From positions 1 to 35,322 of the forward strand of contig NZ_JARRAE010000022.1 in the NCBI RefSeq assembly GCF_030376605.1: 35,322 bases of DNA. The letters are read 5' to 3'. Below the pieces are notes generated by a model that ran no database searches, was not told the origin of the DNA, and was given only the letters and a program-made list of their open reading frames with translations. Of this stretch, positions 7,613-16,246 are shown in pieces. The number at the start of each line of letters is the position of its first letter. Position 1 is the stretch's first letter. The translations under genes and the position numbers were made by a program. The DNA comes from Pseudochrobactrum sp. sp1633 (GTDB lineage Bacteria > Pseudomonadota > Alphaproteobacteria > Rhizobiales > Rhizobiaceae).

Positions 7613-10600
7613 TCAGAACGTTATCCCCAGTTTGGCATTAACGGAGTTACTCTGATAACCGGAGCCGAACTGGCCACGATAGCTGATGTCAAAACTGGCC
7701 TGCTCACTGGCTTTAACATCGAAACCTGCCTGCACCAGCGCTGTATCTTGCGCAACAGGAATACCCGAAATGTCGAAAGCTGTGCCCGAGGCAAAAGAGG
7801 CACGGCTGATCGGATCTGTATCGCCGAAAGCATGCTGCCAGCCCAGTGTGCCATTGAGGCTGGCTTTCACATCACCCAGCACAACATCCGTTGCCGCGCG
7901 AAGACCAAGCGTTGTGAAAGTGGTGCTCATTGTATTGCCGTCAATGGTCAGAGCAGCATTACCGCCTGCTTCTTTAAACCCGTCTGTTTTCACCGATACA
8001 TAGGCCAGATTAGCAAAAGGCTCAAACACAGCAGTGCCTGTTTGCAGCTTATGGCTGAGTTCACCGAAAGCCTGCACTGTACCTGCATCATAATCCGCAG
8101 TGAGTTTTTCTGAAAAATCAGGGAACCGGACTGAGCGGCTAATATCCACGGAATGCCAGCTATAGGCCAGACCACCGCTCAGAGCTGTGTTGCCCCAATG
8201 TGCACCGCCGTAAAGACCGAGATGATAATTATCGCTCTCACCCGAGGATGCGCGGTTATCAACGTCAAAGCTGGTACGGCTGTAACCGGCCAGAGCACCT
8301 AGTCGCGCATTATCTGCCACTTCCGCATCATAACCCGCAAACACACCACCGGTTGTCTGGCTGAGTCTTGCTGCATTATTATTCAACGCGTTTTCGCTCC
8401 ATGTGCCAAAACTCTGCAACCACAGAGCTGCAGGAGCATCTTTCTCAGAGGCAACCTGTGCACCTTTCTGTGCTGAGGCATCCCCGAAAGCACTCCGCAG
8501 ACGATCCTGCGCGGCATTGCGCAGATCAGCACTCGCATTAACCAGCGTAGTTCTGGCAGATGCATAAATCTCACCGGATAAAAGATTAAACGCATTCAGC
8601 GCATGCTCTTTACTCTCCTGTCCGACAACGGCATCATAAACCGCATTGCCACTCCCCAGAACCTCGACTGAAGCTGCAACTGAACGCTGATTTTCCGTTT
8701 CACCAATGGCATCAAAAGCAATCTGATTGCGCAGCACATCCAGATAGACTGCCTTCGGATCATAGGTCAGACCAAGATTGATAAACGGCATATTCTGGCT
8801 CAGATCAGCAAAGGTGCCGCTGATCCCTGCATCAGCAGTCATGATCGTATAGCGGCTGTCCGGCGCATAAGTGCCTGTTGCTTTTTCTACATAAAGCTTA
8901 GCACCGTCGATTGAAGCCGTTCCCGCAGCATGCACATGATCGGCACTGCCATCCGGATTAATTTCCAGATGATAGAGGGCACCGGTATCCATCACCAGAT
9001 CACCGCTTGTCGTTAATGTGCCAATGGAATTTCCCGGAGCCAGCACGCCGTCTGCAGCAATATGAATTGCACCGAATGTACCAGCGCCGCCAATGAAACC
9101 GCCGTTACGCACAGTAACAGCGCCTGCCACCGAAGCATCACTATGATCCGCATCGCCAACAATCAGCCCGCCGCGTTCAACCAGCGTTCCGCCCGTATAG
9201 CTGTTGGCCGCATTCAGCGTTAAAACACCATCGCCGCGTTTGGTAAGACTGCCGGTTCCGGTGATTGCCTGATCAACTGAGAGATTATTTCCCGCAGCAA
9301 CCACATCAATCCAGCCTTTTCCGTCCAGCACAACTTTACGGTCAAGCTTGTTCATGTCGTGCCCTGCCACACGCAAACCACCATCATTCAACCGCAAATC
9401 AGCGGATGCGCCTCCCAAGGCTGCATCATCATCAACAACGACTGTTCCGCCATCTGAAATCACAGTCTCCCCGATGAAATTGTGATTATCGATACAATAG
9501 TCTCTGACAGCCTGAGCAAACCGCGCATCCGTTGTCTGACAATTGAGAAGCGTTTGCTTTTCTTCTGTCGTCAGATCTTTCAGGATCGGATTGCCGTTCG
9601 CATCCGCAATCTGACCGAGATAAACATCATTACGGTTGTTATTTCTGGTCAGATAAAATTCTTTATTCTTTGTCTCGAAACCGGATGCATCCGCGCCCCA
9701 GATAAGGCGGCTCTTCGTATCATCACCATCTTTATAGGTTTCAAGCTTAGGACCAACCCAGCGCAATGTTTGCGCTATCGGATCGTGGTCAGAAAGCGAA
9801 TTGCCATTTGGCAGCAAAGCAGGCTTTGAAAGCGTACCGGACCATTTTCCGTTATCAACAATCTCCACCCATTTGGCGAAAGGGCGCGACACCATAATAT
9901 GGTCGATATTCGCTCGGTCCCAGCTCTCCCATATATTGGTGGCTTCTTCACCGTCACTGGTCCAGGTTGCACGCTCATCCCCGACATCACTTGGTTTGAA
10001 CTGCTCTCTGTTTCTGTCCAGCTGGATGAGCTGATGCTGCTGCTTCAGAATATTCATCGTTACCGGCAAATTATTCGCGACCGGATAGGTTTCATTGACC
10101 AGACCAATATCTTTTTTGGCCTTATAGGCCTTTTCAAGGGCAGTGCCCCATTGGTTGTAAGACAGGGTATCAATATTGGAACCAGGATATTCTGCCTGAA
10201 TAATTGCGCGATATTTCGCTGTATCAGCCAATCCCAGATATTCTGCGGCCAGCGCAGCATAAAGCTTATTACCGGTTGCTTTTTTTATCAGCCGCAACTG
10301 CGCATCCACACTCAGCAGGCCGCGCTCGGAAATATCACCGGCATTTAAATCGCCAACGAGGATTGTCGGCACAAGATTGGATTGCGCCAGCTTATTGGCA
10401 TCTTTTGCCTGATTGATCCGGTTAACCGGTGCATCCGCATAATTGAAATGGCGCCCCTCAATAACAGTGTCGGGGAAGCCATTGCCCGCTTTCATCAGAA
10501 TAGTATTGGGAGCCAGATATTCCGTATTGCCACTGGAAAAGACCATTCCGCTGCCTTCGCGCGCCTCATGGTCTTTGATTTTTTGATAGGTACCGAGTTT

Positions 10601-10975
10601 ATCCGTCTGCCCGTTGAGCAGATCCAGCGTATTTTTTACATGCGCGCCGACAACACTGTTGCCCTGCCATGTTTTACCGCTGTTATTATAAAGCTCGGGC
10701 ATAACCAGCACATCGGGAGCAACGCCGAGCAGCAGATCCTGCATCGTCTTATTATAAACCAGCGCACCGTTCTTCTTTGCCTCAGCATCCCACATTTTGG
10801 AATCGGCACCATTATTCCAGATATTAAATCCCATAATGGTCAGCGAAAAATTATCGCTTTTTGCCTGCTCAGCCTGTGCACTGGTGCTGATCGCCGCGAA
10901 CAGCAATGCACCTGCAACCCCTGCTCCCAGACCAGATTTATTTTCTGTCCCTGCCCGCGGTTTTCTCATCGTCAC
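7613..10975 (-). CDS. Autotransporter with an endonuclease/exonuclease/phosphatase passenger
   Basis: This is a type V secreted protein of 1120 residues. A signal peptide ends near 'SAQA-EQ' (about 35). Residues ~42-408 form an EEP (DNase I/sphingomyelinase/phosphatase fold) domain: FNIWN (50-54), the metal-binding Glu in MPELYN (Glu94), VGDLNAGD (207-214), IDH (357-359) and the terminal SDHDP (395-399). Residues ~560-640 contain autotransporter-associated beta-helix repeats ('GTGSLTKRGDGVLTLNA', 'YTGGTLVERGGLIVG'). From about 850 a 12-strand beta-barrel domain ends in the expected aromatic residue (LGITF). The passenger should thus be exported and displayed or released at the surface. Start is GTG 10975 or ATG 10969, with AGGAAA upstream of both. 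All core EEP residues appear intact, so it is probably active on nucleic acid, lipid or phosphoester. Confidence 0.9.
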   Translation of the reverse strand: MTMRKPRAGTENKSGLGAGVAGALLFAAISTSAQAEQAKSDNFSLTIMGFNIWNNGADSKMWDAEAKKNGALVYNKTMQDLLLGVAPDVLVMPELYNNSGKTWQGNSVVGAHVKNTLDLLNGQTDKLGTYQKIKDHEAREGSGMVFSSGNTEYLAPNTILMKAGNGFPDTVIEGRHFNYADAPVNRINQAKDANKLAQSNLVPTILVGDLNAGDISERGLLSVDAQLRLIKKATGNKLYAALAAEYLGLADTAKYRAIIQAEYPGSNIDTLSYNQWGTALEKAYKAKKDIGLVNETYPVANNLPVTMNILKQQHQLIQLDRNREQFKPSDVGDERATWTSDGEEATNIWESWDRANIDHIMVSRPFAKWVEIVDNGKWSGTLSKPALLPNGNSLSDHDPIAQTLRWVGPKLETYKDGDDTKSRLIWGADASGFETKNKEFYLTRNNNRNDVYLGQIADANGNPILKDLTTEEKQTLLNCQTTDARFAQAVRDYCIDNHNFIGETVISDGGTVVVDDDAALGGASADLRLNDGGLRVAGHDMNKLDRKVVLDGKGWIDVVAAGNNLSVDQAITGTGSLTKRGDGVLTLNAANSYTGGTLVERGGLIVGDADHSDASVAGAVTVRNGGFIGGAGTFGAIHIAADGVLAPGNSIGTLTTSGDLVMDTGALYHLEINPDGSADHVHAAGTASIDGAKLYVEKATGTYAPDSRYTIMTADAGISGTFADLSQNMPFINLGLTYDPKAVYLDVLRNQIAFDAIGETENQRSVAASVEVLGSGNAVYDAVVGQESKEHALNAFNLLSGEIYASARTTLVNASADLRNAAQDRLRSAFGDASAQKGAQVASEKDAPAALWLQSFGTWSENALNNNAARLSQTTGGVFAGYDAEVADNARLGALAGYSRTSFDVDNRASSGESDNYHLGLYGGAHWGNTALSGGLAYSWHSVDISRSVRFPDFSEKLTADYDAGTVQAFGELSHKLQTGTAVFEPFANLAYVSVKTDGFKEAGGNAALTIDGNTMSTTFTTLGLRAATDVVLGDVKASLNGTLGWQHAFGDTDPISRASFASGTAFDISGIPVAQDTALVQAGFDVKASEQASFDISYRGQFGSGYQSNSVNAKLGITF

Positions 10976-11129
10976 AATTTCCTGCTAGTAAGATTGAGAA
11001 TAATTAAATGTTGCTTTTCTTACATTAGCTGAGTTTCATGTCAGTTTTTATACAATGCCCGCCTAGTGCAGGCTTTACCTTGACGCATCAGGGCAGCAGC
11101 ACGTAAGAAACGGTCATCGGGGGTCTTCC
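10976..11129. promoter_or_regulatory. Divergent promoter region between autotransporter and DeoR-type gene
   Basis: This 154-base AT-rich stretch must hold both promoters. A TATACA-like -10 near 11050 could serve the DeoR-type gene. I see no clear repeat that would mark the DeoR operator. Confidence 0.3.
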
Positions 11130-11939
11130 ATGCAACTTGAAAACTCTGCGCCAGCAGGCGGAAATAAAAAAGAAAGCCGGCAGGCTTTTTTGCTCAGCTA
11201 TATTGAGCAGCATCATTATATTTCCATAGAAGAAATCGCGCGGTTGTGTGCTGTCACCATGCAAACAGCTCGGCGCGATATTATGGCGCTGGAAGCCACC
11301 GGAAAAGTACGCAGAATTCATGGCGGGGCAACCATTGCCACCCCTGTGGATCCGGGAACATACCGTCAGAGACGTCTTGATCAGGCTGCCCAAAAACAGG
11401 CAATCGCCGCTTTTGTTGCCAATATTATTCCTGATAATGCGACACTTTTCATTGACACCGGAACAACCTGCGAAGCAATTGCGCGTGCACTGACAGACAT
11501 CCGGCAAGGCCTGCGAATTGTCACCTATAGCCTGCGCGTCGCTTCTATCATCAGCGAAAACTCTGAATTCGCGCTGGCAATTCCCGGTGGTTTTGTCCGC
11601 GCGGTCGACGGCGGTATTTTTCAGGAAGACACGCCGGATTTTATAAACCGCTTCAAATTTGACTATGCGGTGATTTCAGTTAGCGGCATCGATGATGATG
11701 CAGATTTGTGTGATGACGACCGCACAGAAGTTGCAGCCGTTTCCAAAGCACTCAATCAGTCACGGTACAAATTGCTGGCCGTAGACAGCAGCAAATTTGG
11801 TAAAAGCGCGCTTGTAAAACTAGGCGCCCTGAATATCGTGGATGCCGTGATAACAGACAGCGCGCCACCACAAAATATTATTCAGAAAATACAGGCCTAT
11901 AATATGCAGCTGCATCTGTGTGAAACAGCCGACCCGTAG
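11130..11939 (+). CDS. DeoR/GlpR family transcriptional regulator
   Basis: The protein has 269 residues. The N-terminal winged helix-turn-helix spans about residues 18-75 ('AFLLSYIEQHHYISIEEIAR', then 'TARRDIMALEATGKVRRIHG'). The rest is the DeoR sensor domain with the phosphate-pocket-like 'LFIDTGTTCEAIARAL' and the C-terminal 'LLAVDSSKFGKSALVKLG'. Relatives usually respond to phosphorylated sugars. It is divergent from the autotransporter, with only about 155 bases between, so it may control it or a distant sugar operon. No sugar gene lies next to it, which is unusual for the family. Confidence 0.9.
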   Translation: MQLENSAPAGGNKKESRQAFLLSYIEQHHYISIEEIARLCAVTMQTARRDIMALEATGKVRRIHGGATIATPVDPGTYRQRRLDQAAQKQAIAAFVANIIPDNATLFIDTGTTCEAIARALTDIRQGLRIVTYSLRVASIISENSEFALAIPGGFVRAVDGGIFQEDTPDFINRFKFDYAVISVSGIDDDADLCDDDRTEVAAVSKALNQSRYKLLAVDSSKFGKSALVKLGALNIVDAVITDSAPPQNIIQKIQAYNMQLHLCETADP

Positions 11940-11981
11940 AACACATCGCCTGTTTCAATCATTCTGATACAGAAGATCACG

Positions 11982-12917
11982 TTATTCCGTTGAAAAACTG
12001 ATCTCCTGTGCACTGAACACAGTGCTGAATATTTCATTGCGACCGGCGCGTTTGCTTAAATAGAGCTGGCGATCAGCATAGGCAATCCACTGCGAAGGCG
12101 AAGTATCCGGCAGACAGCATGCTGATGCAACACCTATACTCACGGTGACACAAGGGCTGACCGTGGATTCCGGATGCGGAATTCTCAGTGAACTGACCTG
12201 TTCCTGAATTTCTTTGGCGACCTGTACAGCCGCTTCATGATCACGTCCCGGCAGAACGCAGACAAACTCTTCGCCGCCATAACGTGCAGCCAGATCCGTT
12301 GCCAGATGAATTGCGCGTGTCAAAGCAGCAGCCACCATAGCCAGACAGCGATCCCCCGCCGGATGGCCAAAAGTATCGTTAAACCGCTTAAAGAAGTCGA
12401 TATCGACCATAATAACCGACAGCCATTCACCGGAATGTGCCAGTTTAGCGGTTTCCTGCGCTAATGTTTGCTCCAGATGACGGCGGTTGCTTAAGCCGGT
12501 CAGTGCATCTGTTACCGCCATCTGCGCGAGCTGGTCGCGCAAGCTCTTCAGTTCAATATGATTGGCAACACGGGCGCGCAAAATGACAGGCTGGATCGGC
12601 TTTGTAACATAATCAATCGCACCGGCAGACAAGCCACGCACTTCTGCATCCTGATCATTCAGTCCGGTTGTAAAAATGACCGGAATATCGGCGAGCATGC
12701 GTTCTTTTTTCAAACGCTTGCAGACCTCATAGCCGTCAATACCGGGCATCAGCACATCAAGCAAAACCAGGTCAGGTAAAACGGTCTGCGCCACCGTCAG
12801 CGCTTCTTCGCCGGACGTTGCAAAACACACCTCATACTCATCTTCGAGTGCTGCGCTCATAATCTCGATATTTGAGATTTCATCATCCACAATGAGGATG
12901 ACTGCCCGGTCTGTCAT
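11982..12917 (-). CDS. Response regulator with diguanylate cyclase (GGDEF) output
   Basis: The protein has 311 residues. Residues ~5-120 are a receiver with the phospho-accepting Asp54 (LLDVLMPG) and conserved Lys106 (VTKP). Residues ~130-300 are a GGDEF domain with 'VTDALTGLSNRRHLE', the metal-binding DIDFFKRFND and an intact catalytic GGEEF (214-218), so it should make cyclic di-GMP from two GTP. The inhibitory-site motif RxxD that normally precedes GGEEF reads LATD (205-208), so product inhibition is probably lost. It starts two bases after the stop of the hybrid kinase, with its ribosome-binding site (GGAGAA) inside that gene's end. It is therefore very likely the kinase's partner, as in PleD-like pathways. 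Confidence 0.93.
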   Translation of the reverse strand: MTDRAVILIVDDEISNIEIMSAALEDEYEVCFATSGEEALTVAQTVLPDLVLLDVLMPGIDGYEVCKRLKKERMLADIPVIFTTGLNDQDAEVRGLSAGAIDYVTKPIQPVILRARVANHIELKSLRDQLAQMAVTDALTGLSNRRHLEQTLAQETAKLAHSGEWLSVIMVDIDFFKRFNDTFGHPAGDRCLAMVAAALTRAIHLATDLAARYGGEEFVCVLPGRDHEAAVQVAKEIQEQVSSLRIPHPESTVSPCVTVSIGVASACCLPDTSPSQWIAYADRQLYLSKRAGRNEIFSTVFSAQEISFSTE

Positions 12918-12919
12918 AG

Positions 12920-15769
12920 TTATTCTCCGGTACGCTCATTGCCTGACGAAGGCAGCGGATCATCCGCAAATTCTTCGTTCAGCAATGTCAGGGCACGATT
13001 ATAGTCAAGATTATCAAGTGCGGCCTTGATCGGATGAACCTGCAATGCTGCCGGTGTCATACCGAGTGTCTGGGCCAATTTTTCAAAACTGCTGCGCGCT
13101 TTCAGGCTCCGGCGCTCAAGAAGCCCGCGGAAAGCTGAAATCTCTGCCTTTATATTTGCAGGGTCAGCTTGTTCTGCCGGAACAGCCTTATTATCACTTT
13201 CTGCACCAGGAACAAGGCTTTGCGCCGCTTTTACCGCTGGTTTCAACACCTGTTCCAGTTCTGTGATCAATGCATCCGCCACAATCACATCGCCTTGCGC
13301 TAAAGCAGCCTCTGCATTTGCAGCATGCGTATAAACTTCAGCAAGTTCCAGAGATCCCGCAACTCCTTTCAGCGTATGGGCATTGCGTCGTGCTTCATCC
13401 AGCGCACCACGACTGATCTGCGCACGAAGCTCGTCTGGTGCAGCAGCAAATTTCTGCCCGAAGTCAATGATCAGCTTGCGCAGCAAGGCTGTTTTGCCAT
13501 TCATCCGTATCAGTGCTTTTGAAAGATCAAACGGCGGCAGGGTTTCCGGCAAATCCGCATTTTTCTTTATGGCAGGCAGCGCAGTGTCCGCGGTTTTTAC
13601 CGCAGCATCTTTGCTGCGGGGCTTCAGCCAGCGATCAAGCGTACGCACCAGCAGGAAAGGATCAACGGGCTTGGCCACATGGTCATCCATGCCAGCTGCA
13701 AAACACTTCTGCCGTTCTTCCTCATAGGCATGAGCCGTCATCGCAATAATCGGCAGCTGTGCTGCAGACCACTTTTTCCGGATTTGCAAAGTCGCTTCAA
13801 TCCCGTCCATTTCCGGCATCTGAATATCCATCAGCACACCATCATAAAGCAACGGATCATGCAGCACGAGATCGCGGGCGATCTGACCATTTTCGGCCAC
13901 ATCAACGACCAGTCCGGCATCCTGCAGTAGTTCAACCGCGATTTCACGGTTAATCATACTGTCTTCAGCCAGAAGAACTTTCAAGCCGCGTAAATGTTCT
14001 GCGACCATCGGAATAGTCTGTCCGATTTCCGCATGCGGTGCATTCGTATCTGCCTGTCGTGAAAACAAGTCCGTAATCGTATCAAAGAGAACATTTGGGA
14101 CAATCGGCTTGGACAAGAAGGCCGCAATGCCTGAGCGTTCCGATTCCGCACGGAACTCCTCACTCCCATAAGCAGTTACCATCACCACATAAGGCAAAGG
14201 TGAGAGTTTTTCATTCTTATGAATGGCCTGTACGGTTTCAAGCCCGTCCATGCCCGGCATTTTCCAGTCAAGCACCACCAGATCATAAGGTTGGGTAGCT
14301 TCGCAGGCACTCTCAAGTGCGCCCAGCACCTCCTCACCGGAGGCAACAAGATCAATAGTCATTCCCCATGAACTGAAGACGTCATGCAGAATTTCACGCG
14401 AAGCCGGATTATCGTCAGCAACCAGAACCCGCAAGCCTGCGATCTTCGCCGAAGGTACGCGCTCCGGTTCAATCTGCATTTCGCCGATTGCCATTTTGAC
14501 AGTAAAGGTGAAAGTGCTGCCCTCTCCCGGTATGCTTTGCACACCGATTGCGCCACCCATCTGTTCAATGATCTGCTTGCTGATAACCAGACCAAGTCCG
14601 GTGCCGCCAAAGCGCCGCGTCATGGAACTGTCGGCCTGCGTAAAGGAATTAAACAGCAAGGCCTGCTGCTCCGGCGCCATGCCGATTCCCTGATCGCGAA
14701 CTGCTACTTTCAGCGTAATACTATCTTCTTCCTGATCCAGCGTATCAACGGCAACAGTGACTGTTCCCTTTTCACTGAACTTCACAGCATTGCTGACCAG
14801 ATTGAGCAGCACCTGATTCAGGCGCAACTCATCGCCGACGAGAACAGCGGGCACATTGTCCTCAATGAGCGTCGCAATCATGACGCCTTTATTCTCGGCA
14901 TTGATCGCAGCCAGATTGAGCTGGCTCTGCAAGGATGAGCGCAAATTAAACGGACGTGTCTCAAGAGAAAGCTTACCGGCCTCATTCTTGGAGAAATCAA
15001 GAATGTCATTGATCAGCCGCAGCAATGCCGTGCTCGCATTGCTGATTTTGGATACATATTCTTTTTGGCGCAGATCCAGATCGGTGCGCAATACCAGATG
15101 GCAGAACCCCAGAATAGCGTTCATCGGCGTGCGGATTTCATGGCTCATATTGGCGAGGAACATGCTTTTGGATTTGCTGGCAGCTTCAGCCTCAAGGGTG
15201 CGTTGTTCCAGTGCCGCATTCTTGGCAATGATTTCATCACGCATCGTATTGATACGGTTGAAACAGTCCACAAGCATATCGCCAAACCACACCAGCACTG
15301 CGGCCTGAAATGCAACGATCACGGCATGCAGTATGACGCGCTTCAGATCGCCGCCTTCCGGAAACACCGCAGCCGGCATCAGATAATCAAGAATTAAATG
15401 ATGTGCAGCCACTGCTAAAGCGGCGAAAATGACCGCACGACGATCACACCACGCAACCGTCAGCGCCAGCATGGCAAAGAAATACATATGCATATCCATT
15501 TGCCACGCCTGCCCGCTCATAAAATACAAGAGCAGTGCGGGTTGTCCCATCAGGGCAACACCGGAAATATAGCGTGTCGCCGGAGCAATCCCCACACGCG
15601 CCCATGACAAATGATAAGCTCCGGCCAGTACAACACCGGCAAAAGCAGCACCAATCGGGGAATGTCCGGTCAGATAGGCAACCAGCGCCAGAAGCGGGAC
15701 ATGCAACCAGAATAATATCACCAAAAACCGGCCAAAGCGGCTGCGAAGGTCGTCAAGTTCAAAAATCAT
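12920..15769 (-). CDS. Hybrid histidine kinase with two receivers and an HPt domain
   Basis: The protein has 949 residues. Residues ~12-168 form a membrane domain of about six helices with conserved-looking histidines (DMHMYFF, His94; AAHHL, His123-124). After a helical linker, HisKA has the phospho-His in FLANMSHEIRTPMN (His210), and the HATPase has N327, DQGIGM and GGTGLGL. The first receiver (~446-565) has Asp501 and the second (~596-712) has Asp648. An HPt domain has His798 in AHTLKGVAGSLE, and a helical C-terminal tail follows. The full phosphorelay His-Asp-His is present, so the final acceptor is likely the downstream receiver-GGDEF protein. It overlaps the upstream small gene by four bases (ATGA). 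Confidence 0.93.
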   Translation of the reverse strand: MIFELDDLRSRFGRFLVILFWLHVPLLALVAYLTGHSPIGAAFAGVVLAGAYHLSWARVGIAPATRYISGVALMGQPALLLYFMSGQAWQMDMHMYFFAMLALTVAWCDRRAVIFAALAVAAHHLILDYLMPAAVFPEGGDLKRVILHAVIVAFQAAVLVWFGDMLVDCFNRINTMRDEIIAKNAALEQRTLEAEAASKSKSMFLANMSHEIRTPMNAILGFCHLVLRTDLDLRQKEYVSKISNASTALLRLINDILDFSKNEAGKLSLETRPFNLRSSLQSQLNLAAINAENKGVMIATLIEDNVPAVLVGDELRLNQVLLNLVSNAVKFSEKGTVTVAVDTLDQEEDSITLKVAVRDQGIGMAPEQQALLFNSFTQADSSMTRRFGGTGLGLVISKQIIEQMGGAIGVQSIPGEGSTFTFTVKMAIGEMQIEPERVPSAKIAGLRVLVADDNPASREILHDVFSSWGMTIDLVASGEEVLGALESACEATQPYDLVVLDWKMPGMDGLETVQAIHKNEKLSPLPYVVMVTAYGSEEFRAESERSGIAAFLSKPIVPNVLFDTITDLFSRQADTNAPHAEIGQTIPMVAEHLRGLKVLLAEDSMINREIAVELLQDAGLVVDVAENGQIARDLVLHDPLLYDGVLMDIQMPEMDGIEATLQIRKKWSAAQLPIIAMTAHAYEEERQKCFAAGMDDHVAKPVDPFLLVRTLDRWLKPRSKDAAVKTADTALPAIKKNADLPETLPPFDLSKALIRMNGKTALLRKLIIDFGQKFAAAPDELRAQISRGALDEARRNAHTLKGVAGSLELAEVYTHAANAEAALAQGDVIVADALITELEQVLKPAVKAAQSLVPGAESDNKAVPAEQADPANIKAEISAFRGLLERRSLKARSSFEKLAQTLGMTPAALQVHPIKAALDNLDYNRALTLLNEEFADDPLPSSGNERTGE

Positions 15770-16119
15770 GCTGCGGTTGTCCGTTCCTGAATAGCAAAAC
15801 AGCCGCCTGGTTGCAGCGGTTCAAAAACCAGCCACTCACCGTCCTTGTAAAGCCTGCTTGGGAAATCTTTATGCTCGGAATAAACTGTAATCAGGCTGGA
15901 TGACGCATTGACCGAAATGATCGCGCCTTCTGCAAGCTGAATGGAGTTGATGACAGAGTTCAATGTGCGCCACGGTGCAACCATGACAACATACTGATCG
16001 TCTTTACCTGTGGGCGTGAGAACAGCCGCCGCGAGGCCGCCAAGCAGCAATACCAGCAATAGTATTGCCGGTACAAGATCGCGGATATGGAACCGGTGAT
16101 CTCCACTCAGACCCCTCAT
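15766..16119 (-). CDS. Small membrane-anchored protein of unknown function
   Basis: I do not recognise this 117-residue protein. It has one strong hydrophobic helix at about residues 15-33 (LVPAILLLVLLLGGLAAAVL) after a short charged N-terminus, so a cytoplasmic start and an ~80-residue periplasmic tail are likely. The tail is mostly strand-like ('QYVVMVAPW', 'ITVYSEH'). It ends in an ATGA overlap with the hybrid kinase gene, a strong sign of translational coupling and joint function. AGGAA lies seven bases before its ATG. It could be a periplasmic sensor, an accessory or an inhibitor for the kinase; that is inference from position only. Confidence 0.8.
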   Translation of the reverse strand: MRGLSGDHRFHIRDLVPAILLLVLLLGGLAAAVLTPTGKDDQYVVMVAPWRTLNSVINSIQLAEGAIISVNASSSLITVYSEHKDFPSRLYKDGEWLVFEPLQPGGCFAIQERTTAA

Positions 16120-16246
16120 AGGTATATTCCTGCTTCAAATATTACTGATATTGACAGATTTATACCGTTGCAGAGTAAATGTGGCCTTAATATTTGATCA
16201 GAGATTACCCAAGTGTCTCAAATAAACAGACACCAAAACCTGATTT

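Noticed and set aside
10382-11032. 216-codon open frame opposite the autotransporter N-terminus
   Set aside because: Overlaps the signal peptide and EEP domain on the other strand; the sequence resembles nothing known.
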